The notes beneath the pieces were generated by a model. It did no database searches, was not told where the DNA came from, and saw only the letters and a program-made list of their open reading frames with translations. From assembly GCA_016869535.1 (NCBI GenBank), contig VGDX01000001.1:335308-399307 (forward strand): a DNA stretch of 64,000 nucleotides, in the 5' to 3' direction. The translations under genes were made by a program, and so were the position numbers. Positions 28,986 through 38,696 of the stretch are shown one piece after another (the first letter of the stretch is position 1; every line of letters begins with the position of its first letter). This DNA comes from Alphaproteobacteria bacterium (GTDB lineage: Bacteria; Pseudomonadota; Alphaproteobacteria; Rhizobiales; Methyloligellaceae).

Positions 28986-29255
28986 TCAGGCTTTGCCGAG
29001 AGCGACGATGCGCTTGGTCAGCCGCGATACTTTTCGCGATGCCGTCTTGCGATGGATGATGCCCTTTTGCGCCGTGCTGGCGAGGATGGGTTCAGCCTCC
29101 TTCATGGCAGCCAGAGCGGCTTCCTTATTGCCGGCGGCGATCGCCTCCTCCACCTTGCGGATGGAACCCCGCATGCGGCTGCGGCGAGCTTTATTGACGT
29201 CGGTGCGGTGGACGGTCTGGCGAGCAGCTTTCTTCGCCGATTTGGTATTGGCCAT
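28986..29255 (-). CDS. rpsT: 30S ribosomal protein S20
   Basis: The 89-residue basic protein begins [17 protein letters not shown] and has the family helix pattern ([32 protein letters not shown]). It binds 16S rRNA in the body of the small subunit. Its own sigma-70 promoter lies about 75-100 bp upstream. Confidence 0.98.
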   Translation of the reverse strand: MANTKSAKKAARQTVHRTDVNKARRSRMRGSIRKVEEAIAAGNKEAALAAMKEAEPILASTAQKGIIHRKTASRKVSRLTKRIVALGKA

Positions 29256-29326
29256 TGTCGATCCTCGTGCGCCCTTCGGCTATGCGGAGCGCGAAAAAGC
29301 GCGGAAAATAGGGATGATTGGGTTGC

Positions 29327-29355
29327 TCTATAGCGAGCAGCCCCCAAAGCGTCAA
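29327..29355 (-). promoter_or_regulatory. sigma-70-type promoter of rpsT
   Basis: Read on the minus strand, TTGACG, 17 nt, TATAGA: near-consensus elements at ideal spacing about 72 bp before the rpsT start. Confidence 0.8.
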
Positions 29356-29462
29356 CCGCGCTCAAATGCGCGGCCTCCCTACGATGGTCCTTGGAATTGA
29401 CAGATCAGGATAGCGGTGGCTCTTTCGCTGCCGAGCAGCGAAGAAGAGCGACAAGCCGCGAC

Positions 29463-30470
29463 ATGCGAATCCTGGTTACCGGCGCCGCCGGCTTCATCGG
29501 TTATCACACGGCGGCTCGTCTGCTCGAACGCGGGCACGAGGTCATCGGATTCGATAATCTCAACCCCTATTACGATGTTTCGCTTAAGGAAGCGCGCCTC
29601 GCCCGTCTTGCGCCGCACGATCGTTTCCGCTTCATCAAGGGCGACATCGCTGCGCGGGACGAAGTCGAGAAAATTTTCGCTGAAGAGAACCCCGAGCGGG
29701 TGATCCATCTCGCTGCGCAAGCCGGTGTCCGTTATTCCCTGGATGATCCCCACACCTATGTCGGCTCTAACGTCACGGGCTTCCTGCATGTTTTGGAGGG
29801 TTGCCGTCACTACGGCGTCGAGCATCTCGTCTATGCCTCGTCGAGCTCGGTCTATGGCAGCAACCGGAAACTGCCCTACAAAGAGAGTGATCCCGCCGAC
29901 CATCCGATCAACATCTATGGCGCCACGAAACAAGCTACCGAGCTGATGGCGCATTCCTATGCGCATCTGTTCGGGCTACCGGTGACAGGCTTGCGGTTCT
30001 TTACCGTTTACGGCCCTTGGGGGCGGCCTGACATGTCGCTCTTTATCTTTACCCGCAAGATCCTCGCGGGCGAACCGATCCCGGTGTTCAATCGTGGGCA
30101 TCATGCCAGAGGGTTTACCTATATCGACGATGTAGCCGAGGGCATGGTGCGCATTCTCGATCATGTAGCTGCGCCCGATCCCGATTGGGACGCCACCGCG
30201 CCAAACCCAGCGACTTCGTCGGCGCCTTACCGGCTCTATAATATGGGCAGCGAGACATCCGTCGGACTGCTCGACTATATCGCGATGTTGGAGAGGGCGC
30301 TTGGGCGCAAAGCAAAAATGGAATTGCTTCCGGCCCAACCCGGCGACATTGAGGAAACTTATGCCGACATGGAGGCGTTGAAAGCGGCTATCGGCTTTCA
30401 GCCTTCGACACCTCTCGAGGAGGGGATCGAACGCTTCGTTGCCTGGTACCGCGACTACTACCGGGTATGA
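29463..30470 (+). CDS. lspL: UDP-glucuronate 4-epimerase-like NAD-dependent epimerase
   Basis: A 335-residue short-chain epimerase: TGAAGFIG at 6-13 binds NAD, the catalytic SSSSVYG and YGATK carry Ser/Tyr/Lys, and FDNLNPYYDVSLKEARL plus RFFTVYGPWGRPDMSLF are specific to the LspL/CapI branch that makes UDP-galacturonate for surface polysaccharide or LPS. A start 24 codons upstream is open but the chosen ATG gives the family N terminus. It is a single gene here, without neighbouring glycosyltransferases. Confidence 0.88.
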   Translation: MRILVTGAAGFIGYHTAARLLERGHEVIGFDNLNPYYDVSLKEARLARLAPHDRFRFIKGDIAARDEVEKIFAEENPERVIHLAAQAGVRYSLDDPHTYVGSNVTGFLHVLEGCRHYGVEHLVYASSSSVYGSNRKLPYKESDPADHPINIYGATKQATELMAHSYAHLFGLPVTGLRFFTVYGPWGRPDMSLFIFTRKILAGEPIPVFNRGHHARGFTYIDDVAEGMVRILDHVAAPDPDWDATAPNPATSSAPYRLYNMGSETSVGLLDYIAMLERALGRKAKMELLPAQPGDIEETYADMEALKAAIGFQPSTPLEEGIERFVAWYRDYYRV

Positions 30471-30525
30471 AACTCAGCCTTTGACTTCAGTCCAGAGCGC
30501 AGCGCACGCATCTCCTGATTGATAC

Positions 30526-31347
30526 CTACCGGTTCGTGAAAACCGGCTTCCGTTTTTCGATGAATGCGGCCATGCCCTCTTTCTGGTCCTCGGTGGCAAA
30601 GAGAGAATAAAACTGGCCGCGTTCGAAACGGGCCCCTTCGGCGAGTGTGGTCGCGAACCCGCGATTGATCGCCTCCTTGATCATCATCACTGCGTGCTGT
30701 GACAGGTTGGCGATCTTGTCGGCCACCTTCATCGCCTCGGGTAGCAATTCGCCGGCCGGCACCACACGGCTCACGAGGTTTGAACGCTCGGCCTCCTCCG
30801 CATTCATGCGCCGTCCGGTTAGACACAGCTCCATGGCCTTGGCCTTGCCGACGGCTCGGGTCAAGCGCTGCGTTCCACCGGCGCCAGGCATGATGCCAAG
30901 CGTGATTTCGGGCTGGCCGAACACGGCGGTATCCGCAGCAAGAATGATGTCGCATGACATAGCCAGCTCGCAGCCACCGCCGAGAGCATAGCCCGCGACG
31001 GCGGCGATAATCGGTTTGCGGCAGGTGCCGATCTTGTCGAAAGGCGCGAGGAAATCGCTGCCATAAGCTTCGACGAAGGTCTTTTTGTGCATCTCCTTGA
31101 TGTCGACGCCGGCAGCGAAGGCTTTCTCGCTGCCGGTTATGACGATTGCGCCGATCGACGGATCGGCCTCGAAGGCCTTCAACGCGCGATTGAGTTCGCC
31201 AATGAGCTGCGTGTTGAGGGCGTTCAACGCATGCGGACGGTTTAGCGTGATAAGCCCGACCTTCCCCTGCCGCGTGACGATGATCGTCTCGTAAGCGTCG
31301 GCGTAGCGCGTATCGTCTTTTTCTTTGCTGAGCGGTTCGGCGTACAT
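30526..31347 (-). CDS. enoyl-CoA hydratase
   Basis: A crotonase of 273 residues. Both catalytic glutamates are present ([11 protein letters not shown] and [20 protein letters not shown], split at the middle), so real hydratase activity in fatty-acid or amino-acid breakdown is likely. The ATG is preceded by AGGGA and lies 13 bp after the mutM stop, the usual mutM-ech pairing in Rhizobiales. A longer upstream frame would overlap mutM. Confidence 0.9.
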   Translation of the reverse strand: MYAEPLSKEKDDTRYADAYETIIVTRQGKVGLITLNRPHALNALNTQLIGELNRALKAFEADPSIGAIVITGSEKAFAAGVDIKEMHKKTFVEAYGSDFLAPFDKIGTCRKPIIAAVAGYALGGGCELAMSCDIILAADTAVFGQPEITLGIMPGAGGTQRLTRAVGKAKAMELCLTGRRMNAEEAERSNLVSRVVPAGELLPEAMKVADKIANLSQHAVMMIKEAINRGFATTLAEGARFERGQFYSLFATEDQKEGMAAFIEKRKPVFTNR

Positions 31348-31360
31348 GTTTTTGAGTTCC

Positions 31361-32218
31361 CTAGCGTTGACAGGTTGGACAGAAGAAAGTCGAGCGTCCC
31401 GCTTGGACAATGCGGCGCACGATCCCGCCGCAACCCTTCCTGCGGCACGGCTTTCCTTCGCGGCCATAGACGTTGAATCTGTGCTGGAAGCGGCCGAGTC
31501 TGCCGTCCGTGCGCCTGTAGTCGCGCAGGGACGAGCCGCCGGCCTTGATCGCGGTCTCCAGCACCGCCTTCACCGCTTCCACGAGCGTTTCCGTCTTCTT
31601 GGTTGGTTTTCCGGATTTTGTAGCGAGCGTACCGGCAAGCGTGAGTGGCGAGATGCGTGCGCGGAACAGCGCCTCGCATGCGTAAATATTCCCGAGTCCG
31701 GCGATCAGCCTCTGGTCGATCAGCGCCGCCTTGATCGAGGTGGCCTTGCCTTTGAGACGTGCGGCAAGCCATTCCGGCGTAAAGGCTGGATCGAGCGGCT
31801 CGATGCCCAGGCCCTTGAACAGCTTATGGCTTTCGAGCGTGCGCGATGGAATGAGATCCATGAGGCCGAAGCGCCGCGTGTCCGAGTAGCGGACCGCGGT
31901 GCCGTCGCGCAGATGGAACACGATATGTTCGTGTTTGGGCGTCTTGGCTCTCGGTGTGCCGCCGGCATGCGCGATGGAGAAACGGCCCGTCATGCCGAGA
32001 TGCATCACCAGCACTTCGCCATCGTCGAGCCGCGCCAGCAGATATTTAGCCCGCCTGTCGAGTGCCTCGATGCCCTTACCGGACAGTCGCTTGCCGAAAT
32101 CCTTGGGGAGAGGAAAGCGCAGATCGTTGCGCCGCTGCTCGACCCGCGCGATGGCATTGCCCACCAGGATCGGCTCAAGGCCACGGCGAACGGTTTCAAC
32201 TTCAGGCAACTCTGGCAT
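31361..32218 (-). CDS. mutM: formamidopyrimidine-DNA glycosylase
   Basis: Base-excision enzyme for 8-oxoguanine, 285 residues. The start is fixed by PELPEVETV, whose Pro2 is the catalytic nucleophile. The C-terminal zinc finger CRRKGCGG...FFCPTCQR is complete. It is divergent from ubiE with 84 bp between. Confidence 0.96.
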   Translation of the reverse strand: MPELPEVETVRRGLEPILVGNAIARVEQRRNDLRFPLPKDFGKRLSGKGIEALDRRAKYLLARLDDGEVLVMHLGMTGRFSIAHAGGTPRAKTPKHEHIVFHLRDGTAVRYSDTRRFGLMDLIPSRTLESHKLFKGLGIEPLDPAFTPEWLAARLKGKATSIKAALIDQRLIAGLGNIYACEALFRARISPLTLAGTLATKSGKPTKKTETLVEAVKAVLETAIKAGGSSLRDYRRTDGRLGRFQHRFNVYGREGKPCRRKGCGGIVRRIVQAGRSTFFCPTCQR

Positions 32219-32302
32219 GGCGATCTTATACTGCAGTGCGGAAGAATCTCCGCTGCACCGCAACAATAGCCTGAACTTCGCCCTTGCGCTATTGTCGCGC
32301 GC

Positions 32303-33076
32303 ATGTCCGAGGACTTAGGAAAATCCGGGGGTTACCAAACCCCGGTGAGCTTCGGCTTCGCCGAAGTTGACGCAGGCGCTAAGCAGAAGCTGGTGAACGA
32401 CGTGTTCACCAGGGTCGCAACCCGTTACGACCTGATGAATGATCTCATGTCGGGGGGTTTGCATCGGCTGTGGAAATCAGAGCTTCTGGCCTGGCTCGCA
32501 CCGCCCAAGAGCGCCGTGCCTTATGCGCTCATCGATGTGGCCGGCGGCACCGGCGATATTGCCTTCCGCTTTCTCGAGCAGGCAGGCAAGGGCGGGAGTG
32601 CCGTGGTGTGCGATATCAGCGCCGAGATGATCGAGGCAGGCCGTGCCCGCGCTAACGGCGAGGGGAAGCTGACCTTCGTGCGGGGCAACGCAGAAGCGCT
32701 GCCTTTCGCCGACAAGAGCTTCGATGCCTATACGATTGCGTTCGGCATGCGCAATCTCACGCTGATCGACCTGGCGCTCGAGGAGGCCTATCGCGTGCTG
32801 AAGCCGGGAGGGCGATTCCTCTGCCTCGAATTTTCGTCCGTCGAGGTGCCGCTGCTCGACAGGCTTTACGACGCCTATTCCTTCGGGGCGATCCCCGTGC
32901 TCGGCGGCCTCGTGGCAGGAGACAGCGGCGCCTACAGGTATCTCGTTGAGAGCATCCGCCGCTTTCCCGATCAGAAATCCTTCACGGGTCTGATCGAAGA
33001 TGCAGGCTTCGAGCGCACGCGCTATCGCAATCTCACCGGCGGTATCGCCGCCATCCATTCCGCCTGGCGTCTATAG
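32303..33076 (+). CDS. ubiE: ubiquinone/menaquinone C-methyltransferase UbiE
   Basis: SAM-dependent methyltransferase of 257 residues ([18 protein letters not shown] for [27 protein letters not shown]). It forms an operon with ubiB, 11 bp downstream, for ubiquinone synthesis. Confidence 0.96.
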   Translation: MSEDLGKSGGYQTPVSFGFAEVDAGAKQKLVNDVFTRVATRYDLMNDLMSGGLHRLWKSELLAWLAPPKSAVPYALIDVAGGTGDIAFRFLEQAGKGGSAVVCDISAEMIEAGRARANGEGKLTFVRGNAEALPFADKSFDAYTIAFGMRNLTLIDLALEEAYRVLKPGGRFLCLEFSSVEVPLLDRLYDAYSFGAIPVLGGLVAGDSGAYRYLVESIRRFPDQKSFTGLIEDAGFERTRYRNLTGGIAAIHSAWRL

Positions 33077-33087
33077 ATGAGGACCAA

Positions 33088-34668
33088 GTGAACGCGATCG
33101 CCAATATGGCACGGCTGACCAAGGCGGGCACGGTCATCGCCTGGTCAGGCGCGCGCGTTCTGCCGGCACATGCCAATCTGCCTGGGCCGCTTGCACTGTT
33201 CGCGCGTGTCACCGCGCCGCTCCGCAAGAACGGCAGCGCGGAGGGGGGCAACGAGACGAAACTGTCCGAGGCCCTCACCTCGCTTGGGCCGTCCTACATC
33301 AAGCTTGGACAGTTTCTCGCTACGCGTGATGACATCATTGGGCGTGAGCTTGCGCGCGATCTTTCGACACTACAGGACCGCCTGCCGCCGTTCTCGCAGA
33401 CCGAGGCGAAGCAGGCCGTCGAGGAGGCGCTCGAAGCGCCGATCGACGAACTCTTCGTCGAATTTGGGCCGCCGGTCGCGGCTGCCTCGATCGCGCAGGT
33501 CCATAAAGCGAAGGTCCGCACGCCTGATGGCAAGCTCAAGGATCTCGCGGTTAAGGTGCTCCGCCCCGGCATCGAACAGCGCTTCCAGAGGGACCTCGAT
33601 TCCTATTTCTTCGCCGCGCGCATGATCGAGCGCTTCCACGTCCCGTCGCGGCGACTCCGTCCCATCGCCGTGGTCGATACACTCGCAAAATCCGTGGCCA
33701 TCGAGATGGATCTCCGCATGGAGGCGGCGGCCATCTCCGAGATGGCGGAGAACACCAAGAACGATGCCGGTTTCCGCGTGCCGGAGGTCGACTGGACGCG
33801 CAGCGCGCGCCGCGTGCTGACCCTCGAATGGATCGACGGCATTCCCATCGCCGACCACGACGCCTTGCGAGAGGCGGGCCACGACCTGAAGGCGCTCGGC
33901 GCGCGTCTGATGCAGACCTTCCTGCGGCACGCGCTACGCGATGGCTTTTTCCATGCCGACATGCATCCCGGCAATTTGTTCATCGACGATGAGGGTCGTA
34001 TTGTCGCCGTCGATTTCGGCATCATGGGACGGCTCGGCATGAAGGAGCGGCGCTTCCTCGCCGAAATTCTCCACGGTTTCATCACACGTAATTACCTTCG
34101 TGTGGCAGAAGTTCATTTCGAGGCAGGCTACGTGCCGCGGAAACATTCCGTTGCGCAATTCGCTCAAGCCTTGCGCGCCATCGGCGAGCCGATCATGGAC
34201 CGGCCGGCAAGCGAAATCTCCATGGCACATCTGCTGGGCCAGCTCTTTCAATATACCGAAGTGTTCGACATGCAGACGCGGCCCGAGCTGCTGCTCCTGC
34301 AGAAGACCATGGTGGTGGTCGAGGGGGTAGGGCGCTCGCTCGATCCCGAGTTGAATATGTGGGTGGTGTCAGAGCCCGTGGTGCGCGAATGGATGGAGGG
34401 GGAGCTTGGCGCCGGCGCCCAGATCGAAGCGGCGGCGGAAGGGGCCGTGAGCGTTGGCCGCTTCGTTGGTGAAATCCCCAAACTTCTCGGCCAGGCCGAG
34501 CGCACGGTCGATGCGTTTTCAGCCATGGCCGAGGATGGGCTTCGCCTTGACGATCAGACCGTGGAGCGCTTGGCCGAGGCCCAGGACCGCCAAAACCGGG
34601 GAAGCCGCATCGGCATCTGGATCGGCGCCATCGCGCTTGTGGCGATTGCGCTAGCGCTGCTGTTTTGA
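33088..34668 (+). CDS. ubiB: ubiquinone biosynthesis kinase-like protein UbiB
   Basis: ADCK/UbiB atypical kinase of 526 residues needed for coenzyme Q assembly. The KxGQ motif reads SYIKLGQFLATR; DMHPGNLFIDDEG and AVDFGIMGRLG supply the catalytic and metal residues. A C-terminal helix pair (IGIWIGAIALVAIALALLF) anchors it. It starts with GTG after GAGGA. Confidence 0.95.
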   Translation: MNAIANMARLTKAGTVIAWSGARVLPAHANLPGPLALFARVTAPLRKNGSAEGGNETKLSEALTSLGPSYIKLGQFLATRDDIIGRELARDLSTLQDRLPPFSQTEAKQAVEEALEAPIDELFVEFGPPVAAASIAQVHKAKVRTPDGKLKDLAVKVLRPGIEQRFQRDLDSYFFAARMIERFHVPSRRLRPIAVVDTLAKSVAIEMDLRMEAAAISEMAENTKNDAGFRVPEVDWTRSARRVLTLEWIDGIPIADHDALREAGHDLKALGARLMQTFLRHALRDGFFHADMHPGNLFIDDEGRIVAVDFGIMGRLGMKERRFLAEILHGFITRNYLRVAEVHFEAGYVPRKHSVAQFAQALRAIGEPIMDRPASEISMAHLLGQLFQYTEVFDMQTRPELLLLQKTMVVVEGVGRSLDPELNMWVVSEPVVREWMEGELGAGAQIEAAAEGAVSVGRFVGEIPKLLGQAERTVDAFSAMAEDGLRLDDQTVERLAEAQDRQNRGSRIGIWIGAIALVAIALALLF

Positions 34669-34727
34669 TTCTTGACCGTCGGCCTTATTTCTTGTCATTG
34701 CCGGGCATGACGCGGAGTGTGTGAGTA

Positions 34728-35990
34728 ATGCAAGGTAAGCGCATATTGCTCATCGTCGGCGGCGGTATCGCCGCCTATAAGAGCCTCGATCTCGTGCGCC
34801 GCTTGAAGGAGCGCGGTGCGTCCGTGCGCGTGATCCTGACAAGCGGCGGCGCCGAGTTCGTCACGCCGCTCTCCTTCTCCGTGCTCTCCGAAGAGAAGAC
34901 TTTCACCGACCTGTTCGACCTCAAGGACGAGGCGGAGATCGGCCATATCAGATTGTCGCGCGAAGCGGACCTCGTCGTAGTGGCGCCGGCCACCGCCGAC
35001 CTGCTCGCCAAGATGGCGCATGGCTTGGCCGACGACCTCGCCTCGACCGTGCTGCTCGCCACTGACAAGACTGTGTTGGTGGCGCCCGCCATGAATGTGC
35101 GCATGTGGCAGCACGCGGCGACGCAGCGGAACCTGGGGACACTGCGCGCCGACCGCATTCATGTCGTGGGGCCCGATGAAGGCGAGATGGCTTGCGGCGA
35201 ATATGGGCCGGGCCGCATGACCGAACCTGCCGCCATTGTCGAGGCTATCGGCGCATTGCTCGGCGCAAAGGCGGCAGCCCCGCGTGCCACGCCACGCCTC
35301 GTCTCGGACTCAGCCAAGCCGCTGAGTGGACGGCATGTGTTGATCACCTCAGGCCCGACGCAGGAGCCGATCGATCCCGTGCGCTATATTGCCAACCGTT
35401 CTTCAGGCAAGCAGGGGCATGCGCTTGCCAAAGCGGCCGCCGCACTCGGCGCCGAGGTGACGCTGGTGAGCGGTCCAGTGACCCTTCCCGATCCCCAAGG
35501 CGTACGGGTGGTCAAGGTCGACACGGCGCATGAGATGCTGGCCGCGGTGGAGGCGGCGCTTCCGGCCGACATCGCCATTTGCGCCGCAGCGGTTGCCGAT
35601 TGGCGTGCTGCGGATGAGGCACCGCATAAATTGAAGAAACCGCGTCAAGTGAGTGAGGCCACGCTCAAGCTGTCACTCAACCCGGACATCCTGAGCACCC
35701 TCGCTAAGAAAGGACCCAAGCGTCCGCGCCTTGTCATAGGCTTTGCCGCCGAGACCGAGGATTTGATCGAGAATGCGACAGCCAAGCGCGCACGCAAAGG
35801 CGCCGACTGGATCGTCGCCAACGATGTATGGCCGGGGACAGGCGCCATGGGCGGCGATCAGACGCAAATTCACCTCATAACGGCGCAGGGCGTCGAGGAT
35901 TGGCCGGCCATGAGCAAAGACGAGATGGCGGCGCGCCTTCTTGCCCGTGTGGCCGATGCTTTTGCCGCCATGCGCCCGGCGGCCGAATGA
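34728..35990 (+). CDS. coaBC: bifunctional phosphopantothenoylcysteine decarboxylase/synthase
   Basis: Two steps of coenzyme A synthesis in one 420-residue chain. The N-terminal flavin domain has [25 protein letters not shown] and the catalytic Cys in [13 protein letters not shown]; the C-terminal CoaB domain begins at [14 protein letters not shown] and includes [12 protein letters not shown]. Its stop overlaps the dut start by 3 nt (ATGA). Confidence 0.96.
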   Translation: MQGKRILLIVGGGIAAYKSLDLVRRLKERGASVRVILTSGGAEFVTPLSFSVLSEEKTFTDLFDLKDEAEIGHIRLSREADLVVVAPATADLLAKMAHGLADDLASTVLLATDKTVLVAPAMNVRMWQHAATQRNLGTLRADRIHVVGPDEGEMACGEYGPGRMTEPAAIVEAIGALLGAKAAAPRATPRLVSDSAKPLSGRHVLITSGPTQEPIDPVRYIANRSSGKQGHALAKAAAALGAEVTLVSGPVTLPDPQGVRVVKVDTAHEMLAAVEAALPADIAICAAAVADWRAADEAPHKLKKPRQVSEATLKLSLNPDILSTLAKKGPKRPRLVIGFAAETEDLIENATAKRARKGADWIVANDVWPGTGAMGGDQTQIHLITAQGVEDWPAMSKDEMAARLLARVADAFAAMRPAAE

Positions 35991-36454
35991 GCGAGCCCGG
36001 CCGGCCTGCTATAGTGGTGCGTGTTCTACGCCTGCCGCATGGGCAGAATCTGCCGCTACCTGCCTATCAATCGCCCCATGCAGCCGGGCTCGATCTGGTC
36101 GCGGCTTTGCCGGAAGATAGCCCCGTGGCGCTTGAGCCGAGCGACCGGGCGCTGGTGCCGACCGGGCTGCTCATCGAGCTACCGGAAGGGTACGAGGCGC
36201 AAGTCCGTCCGCGTTCGGGGCTCGCGCTCAAACATGGGGTGACGCTTCTTAACAGTCCCGGCACGATCGACGCAGATTATCGCGGCGAGGTGAAGGTGCT
36301 GCTCATCAATCTCGGCGCCGAGACTTTCCGGATCCAGCGCGGGGATCGTATCGCCCAGCTCGTGATCGCGCCTGTGTCCCATGTCGAGATTGTCGCGGTC
36401 GAGGGACTTAGACCCACAACGCGAGGTACTGGTGGCTTCGGTTCCACCGGCTGA
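35987..36454 (+). CDS. dut: dUTP diphosphatase
   Basis: Trimeric dUTPase of 155 residues. Motifs in order: [39 protein letters not shown] and the C-terminal [10 protein letters not shown] that closes the active site. ATG is inside the coaBC stop, so translation is coupled. A longer in-frame extension lies within coaBC and is rejected. Confidence 0.96.
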   Translation: MSEPGRPAIVVRVLRLPHGQNLPLPAYQSPHAAGLDLVAALPEDSPVALEPSDRALVPTGLLIELPEGYEAQVRPRSGLALKHGVTLLNSPGTIDADYRGEVKVLLINLGAETFRIQRGDRIAQLVIAPVSHVEIVAVEGLRPTTRGTGGFGSTG

Positions 36455-36474
36455 CCCTCCCATAAGGGAGAGGG

Positions 36475-37317
36475 ATGGCCTACATTTCCATCATGCTTAC
36501 AACTGAAGAAATCGAACGTTACAAGCGTCAGCTGGTGCTGAAGGAGATCGGCGGCGAAGGCCAGCAGCGTTTGAAGCACGCGCGCGTGTTGGTCGTCGGC
36601 GCCGGCGGTCTCGGTTCGCCGCTGATGCTCTATCTCGCCGCGGCAGGTATCGGCACCATTGGCATCATCGACGACGACCGCGTCAGCATCGATAATCTTC
36701 AGCGCCAGGTGCTGCATGATACGGTGAGCGTTGGCGAGCCCAAGACTGAGAGCGCCGCCGTAACCATCGCGCGCCTCAATCCGAATGTGGAAACGCATCT
36801 CCACACCACACGGCTTACGCCGGAAAACGCGCTCGACATCATCGGCGACTACGATCTCGTCGCCGACGGCTCCGACAATTTCCCCACGCGCTATCTCGTC
36901 AACGACGCCTGCTACTTCGCCAAGCGGCCGCTGGTATTCGCCGCGGTCGGGCCGTTCGATGGTCATCTCACCACTTTCCGCTCCTTCGAAAACGATGCGG
37001 CCGGTGTGCCGCGCCCGTCCTATCGCTGCTTGTTTCCAGAGCCGCCACCGGACGGCACCGTGCCGCCTTGCTCGGAGGCCGGCATCCTCGGCGCCGTTGC
37101 CGGGGTAATCGGCTGTCTCCAGGCGGTCGAAGTGGTCAAGGAACGGCTCGGTATCGGTGAAAGCCTTGTCGGCAGGCTTCTGCTTTACGACGCCCTACAA
37201 ACCCGCTTCTCGACGGTCACTTACGCATGGGATCCGGAAAATCCTCTGAATGGGCGTAATCCTCGCTTCTCCGATCTCTCTCATCATCGCAATACAATGG
37301 CAATTGCTGGCGCGTGA
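36475..37317 (+). CDS. ThiF/MoeB/HesA-family adenylyltransferase
   Basis: An E1-like enzyme that adenylates the C terminus of a ubiquitin-like sulfur carrier (MoaD/ThiS). The 280-residue protein has VVGAGGLGSPLMLYLAAAG for ATP, DDDRVSIDNLQRQ, DGSDNFPTRYLVN and PPCSEAGILGAV with the catalytic-loop Cys. The structural zinc site seems absent: the first Cys of CxxC is Ser (PSYRCLFP) and the C-terminal pair is replaced by WDPENPLNG. The ribosome site GGGAGAGGG abuts the first ATG; an ATG six codons later matches the family N terminus, so the start is uncertain. Confidence 0.85.
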   Translation: MAYISIMLTTEEIERYKRQLVLKEIGGEGQQRLKHARVLVVGAGGLGSPLMLYLAAAGIGTIGIIDDDRVSIDNLQRQVLHDTVSVGEPKTESAAVTIARLNPNVETHLHTTRLTPENALDIIGDYDLVADGSDNFPTRYLVNDACYFAKRPLVFAAVGPFDGHLTTFRSFENDAAGVPRPSYRCLFPEPPPDGTVPPCSEAGILGAVAGVIGCLQAVEVVKERLGIGESLVGRLLLYDALQTRFSTVTYAWDPENPLNGRNPRFSDLSHHRNTMAIAGA

Positions 37318-37424
37318 TGGAGCGATAAGCTCCGTACATCGTTACCTTCAGTGTCCCGTTGGCGGCCGAGCGATATAAAATCTCGCTAACCATTCCTACC
37401 TAGGGGCGAGAGGGAACGTCAGTC

Positions 37425-38669
37425 ATGGCAAAGACCATCACCACGGGCTGCGCCATTGCCGGAGGGGGTCCGGCGGGGATGATGCTCGGCTACCTGCTCG
37501 CTCGCGCCGGGGTCGAGGTTTTAGTACTGGAGAAGCACGCCGATTTCCTGCGCGATTTCCGTGGCGATACCATCCATCCCTCGACGCTCGAGGTCATGCA
37601 CGAGCTCGGCCTACTCGATCAATTCCTCAAGCTGCCGCATCAGAAGGTGCAGGAGATCAGCGGCGTCATTGGTGACGAAACCATCACCATCGCCGATTTC
37701 ACGCATCTTCCGACGCGCTGTCACTTCATCGCCTTCATACCGCAATGGGATTTCCTCGACTTCCTCGCCGTTCATGGCAAACGCTATCCGGGCTTCAACC
37801 TGAAAATGAAGGCCGAGGTCGATGATCTCATATGGAGCGGGGATCGCGTGGTGGGACTTAAGGCCAAGTTGCCGCGCGGCATGCTTGAAGTCCATGCCGA
37901 TCTGGTTGTCGGCGCCGATGGGCGTCACTCGGCGGTGCGCAGATTGGCGAAACTCGAAGTCCAGGATCTCGGCGCGCCCATGGACGTATTGTGGCTCAGT
38001 CTTTCAAAACGGCCCGGCGACGGCTCGCAAGCCGTTGGCCGCTTTCAGGCCGGGCGGCTATTCGTCATGCTTGACCGTGGCGATTATTGGCAATGTGCTT
38101 ACGTCATCCCCAAGGATGGCTTCGGCCAGATCCGTTGCAAGGGACTCGATGCGTTTCGTCAAGACATCGCGACGTTGAACCCGGCCCTTGCCAACCGCGT
38201 AAATGAGATCGCTTCCTGGGACGATGTGAAACTGCTGACCGTGCGGGTCGACCGGCTGAAGCGTTGGTATCGCGATGGACTGCTTTGCATCGGCGATGCG
38301 GCACACGCCATGTCACCGGTCGGCGGCGTCGGCATCAATCTCGCCATTCAGGATGCGGTGGCGGCCGCTAATATACTGGCCGGACCCTTGCGTGAAGGAC
38401 CGGTCTCCGAGGGATTGCTGCGTAAGGTACAAGACCGGCGGGAATGGCCGACCAGGATGACGCAGGCGGTTCAGCTGATCATCCAGAACCGCATCATTCA
38501 AAATGTGCTGACGATGACAGTTGACCCGCGCCCACCTTTCGTGGCCCGTTTGCTCAAACGCTTTCCGTTTCTGCGCCGCATTCCCGGCCGCCTGATCGGT
38601 ATGGGCTTCCGCCCCGAACACGTTCAGGTACCAGAAATCAGAAATCAGAAATCAGAAATTGACGACTGA
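37425..38669 (+). CDS. FAD-dependent monooxygenase (UbiH/PHBH class)
   Basis: A 414-residue class A flavin hydroxylase: GGGPAGMMLGYLLA at 14-27, GADGRHSAVR near 166 and GDAAHAMSPVGGVGINLAIQDA near 288. The substrate is unknown; similar proteins act on aromatics or quinone precursors. The last dozen residues come from a heptamer repeat (CAGAAAT x4), so the C terminus is likely variable. Confidence 0.85.
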   Translation: MAKTITTGCAIAGGGPAGMMLGYLLARAGVEVLVLEKHADFLRDFRGDTIHPSTLEVMHELGLLDQFLKLPHQKVQEISGVIGDETITIADFTHLPTRCHFIAFIPQWDFLDFLAVHGKRYPGFNLKMKAEVDDLIWSGDRVVGLKAKLPRGMLEVHADLVVGADGRHSAVRRLAKLEVQDLGAPMDVLWLSLSKRPGDGSQAVGRFQAGRLFVMLDRGDYWQCAYVIPKDGFGQIRCKGLDAFRQDIATLNPALANRVNEIASWDDVKLLTVRVDRLKRWYRDGLLCIGDAAHAMSPVGGVGINLAIQDAVAAANILAGPLREGPVSEGLLRKVQDRREWPTRMTQAVQLIIQNRIIQNVLTMTVDPRPPFVARLLKRFPFLRRIPGRLIGMGFRPEHVQVPEIRNQKSEIDD

Positions 38670-38696
38670 CCACTGATTTCTGAACCCTGAAATCAG
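38632..38696. repeat. CAGAAAT heptamer repeat with facing hairpin
   Basis: Four perfect tandem copies of CAGAAAT (38632-38659) end the monooxygenase gene. Inverted copies follow: CTGATTTC (38673-38680) pairs with GAAATCAG (38689-38696) around an 8-nt loop. The hairpin lies between two convergent genes and could end both transcripts, though no T-run follows. Confidence 0.7.

Noticed and set aside
34669..34727. Second dispersed repeat (CATTGCCGGGCATGACG) before coaBC
   Set aside because: Too short and imperfect to separate from chance in GC-rich sequence.
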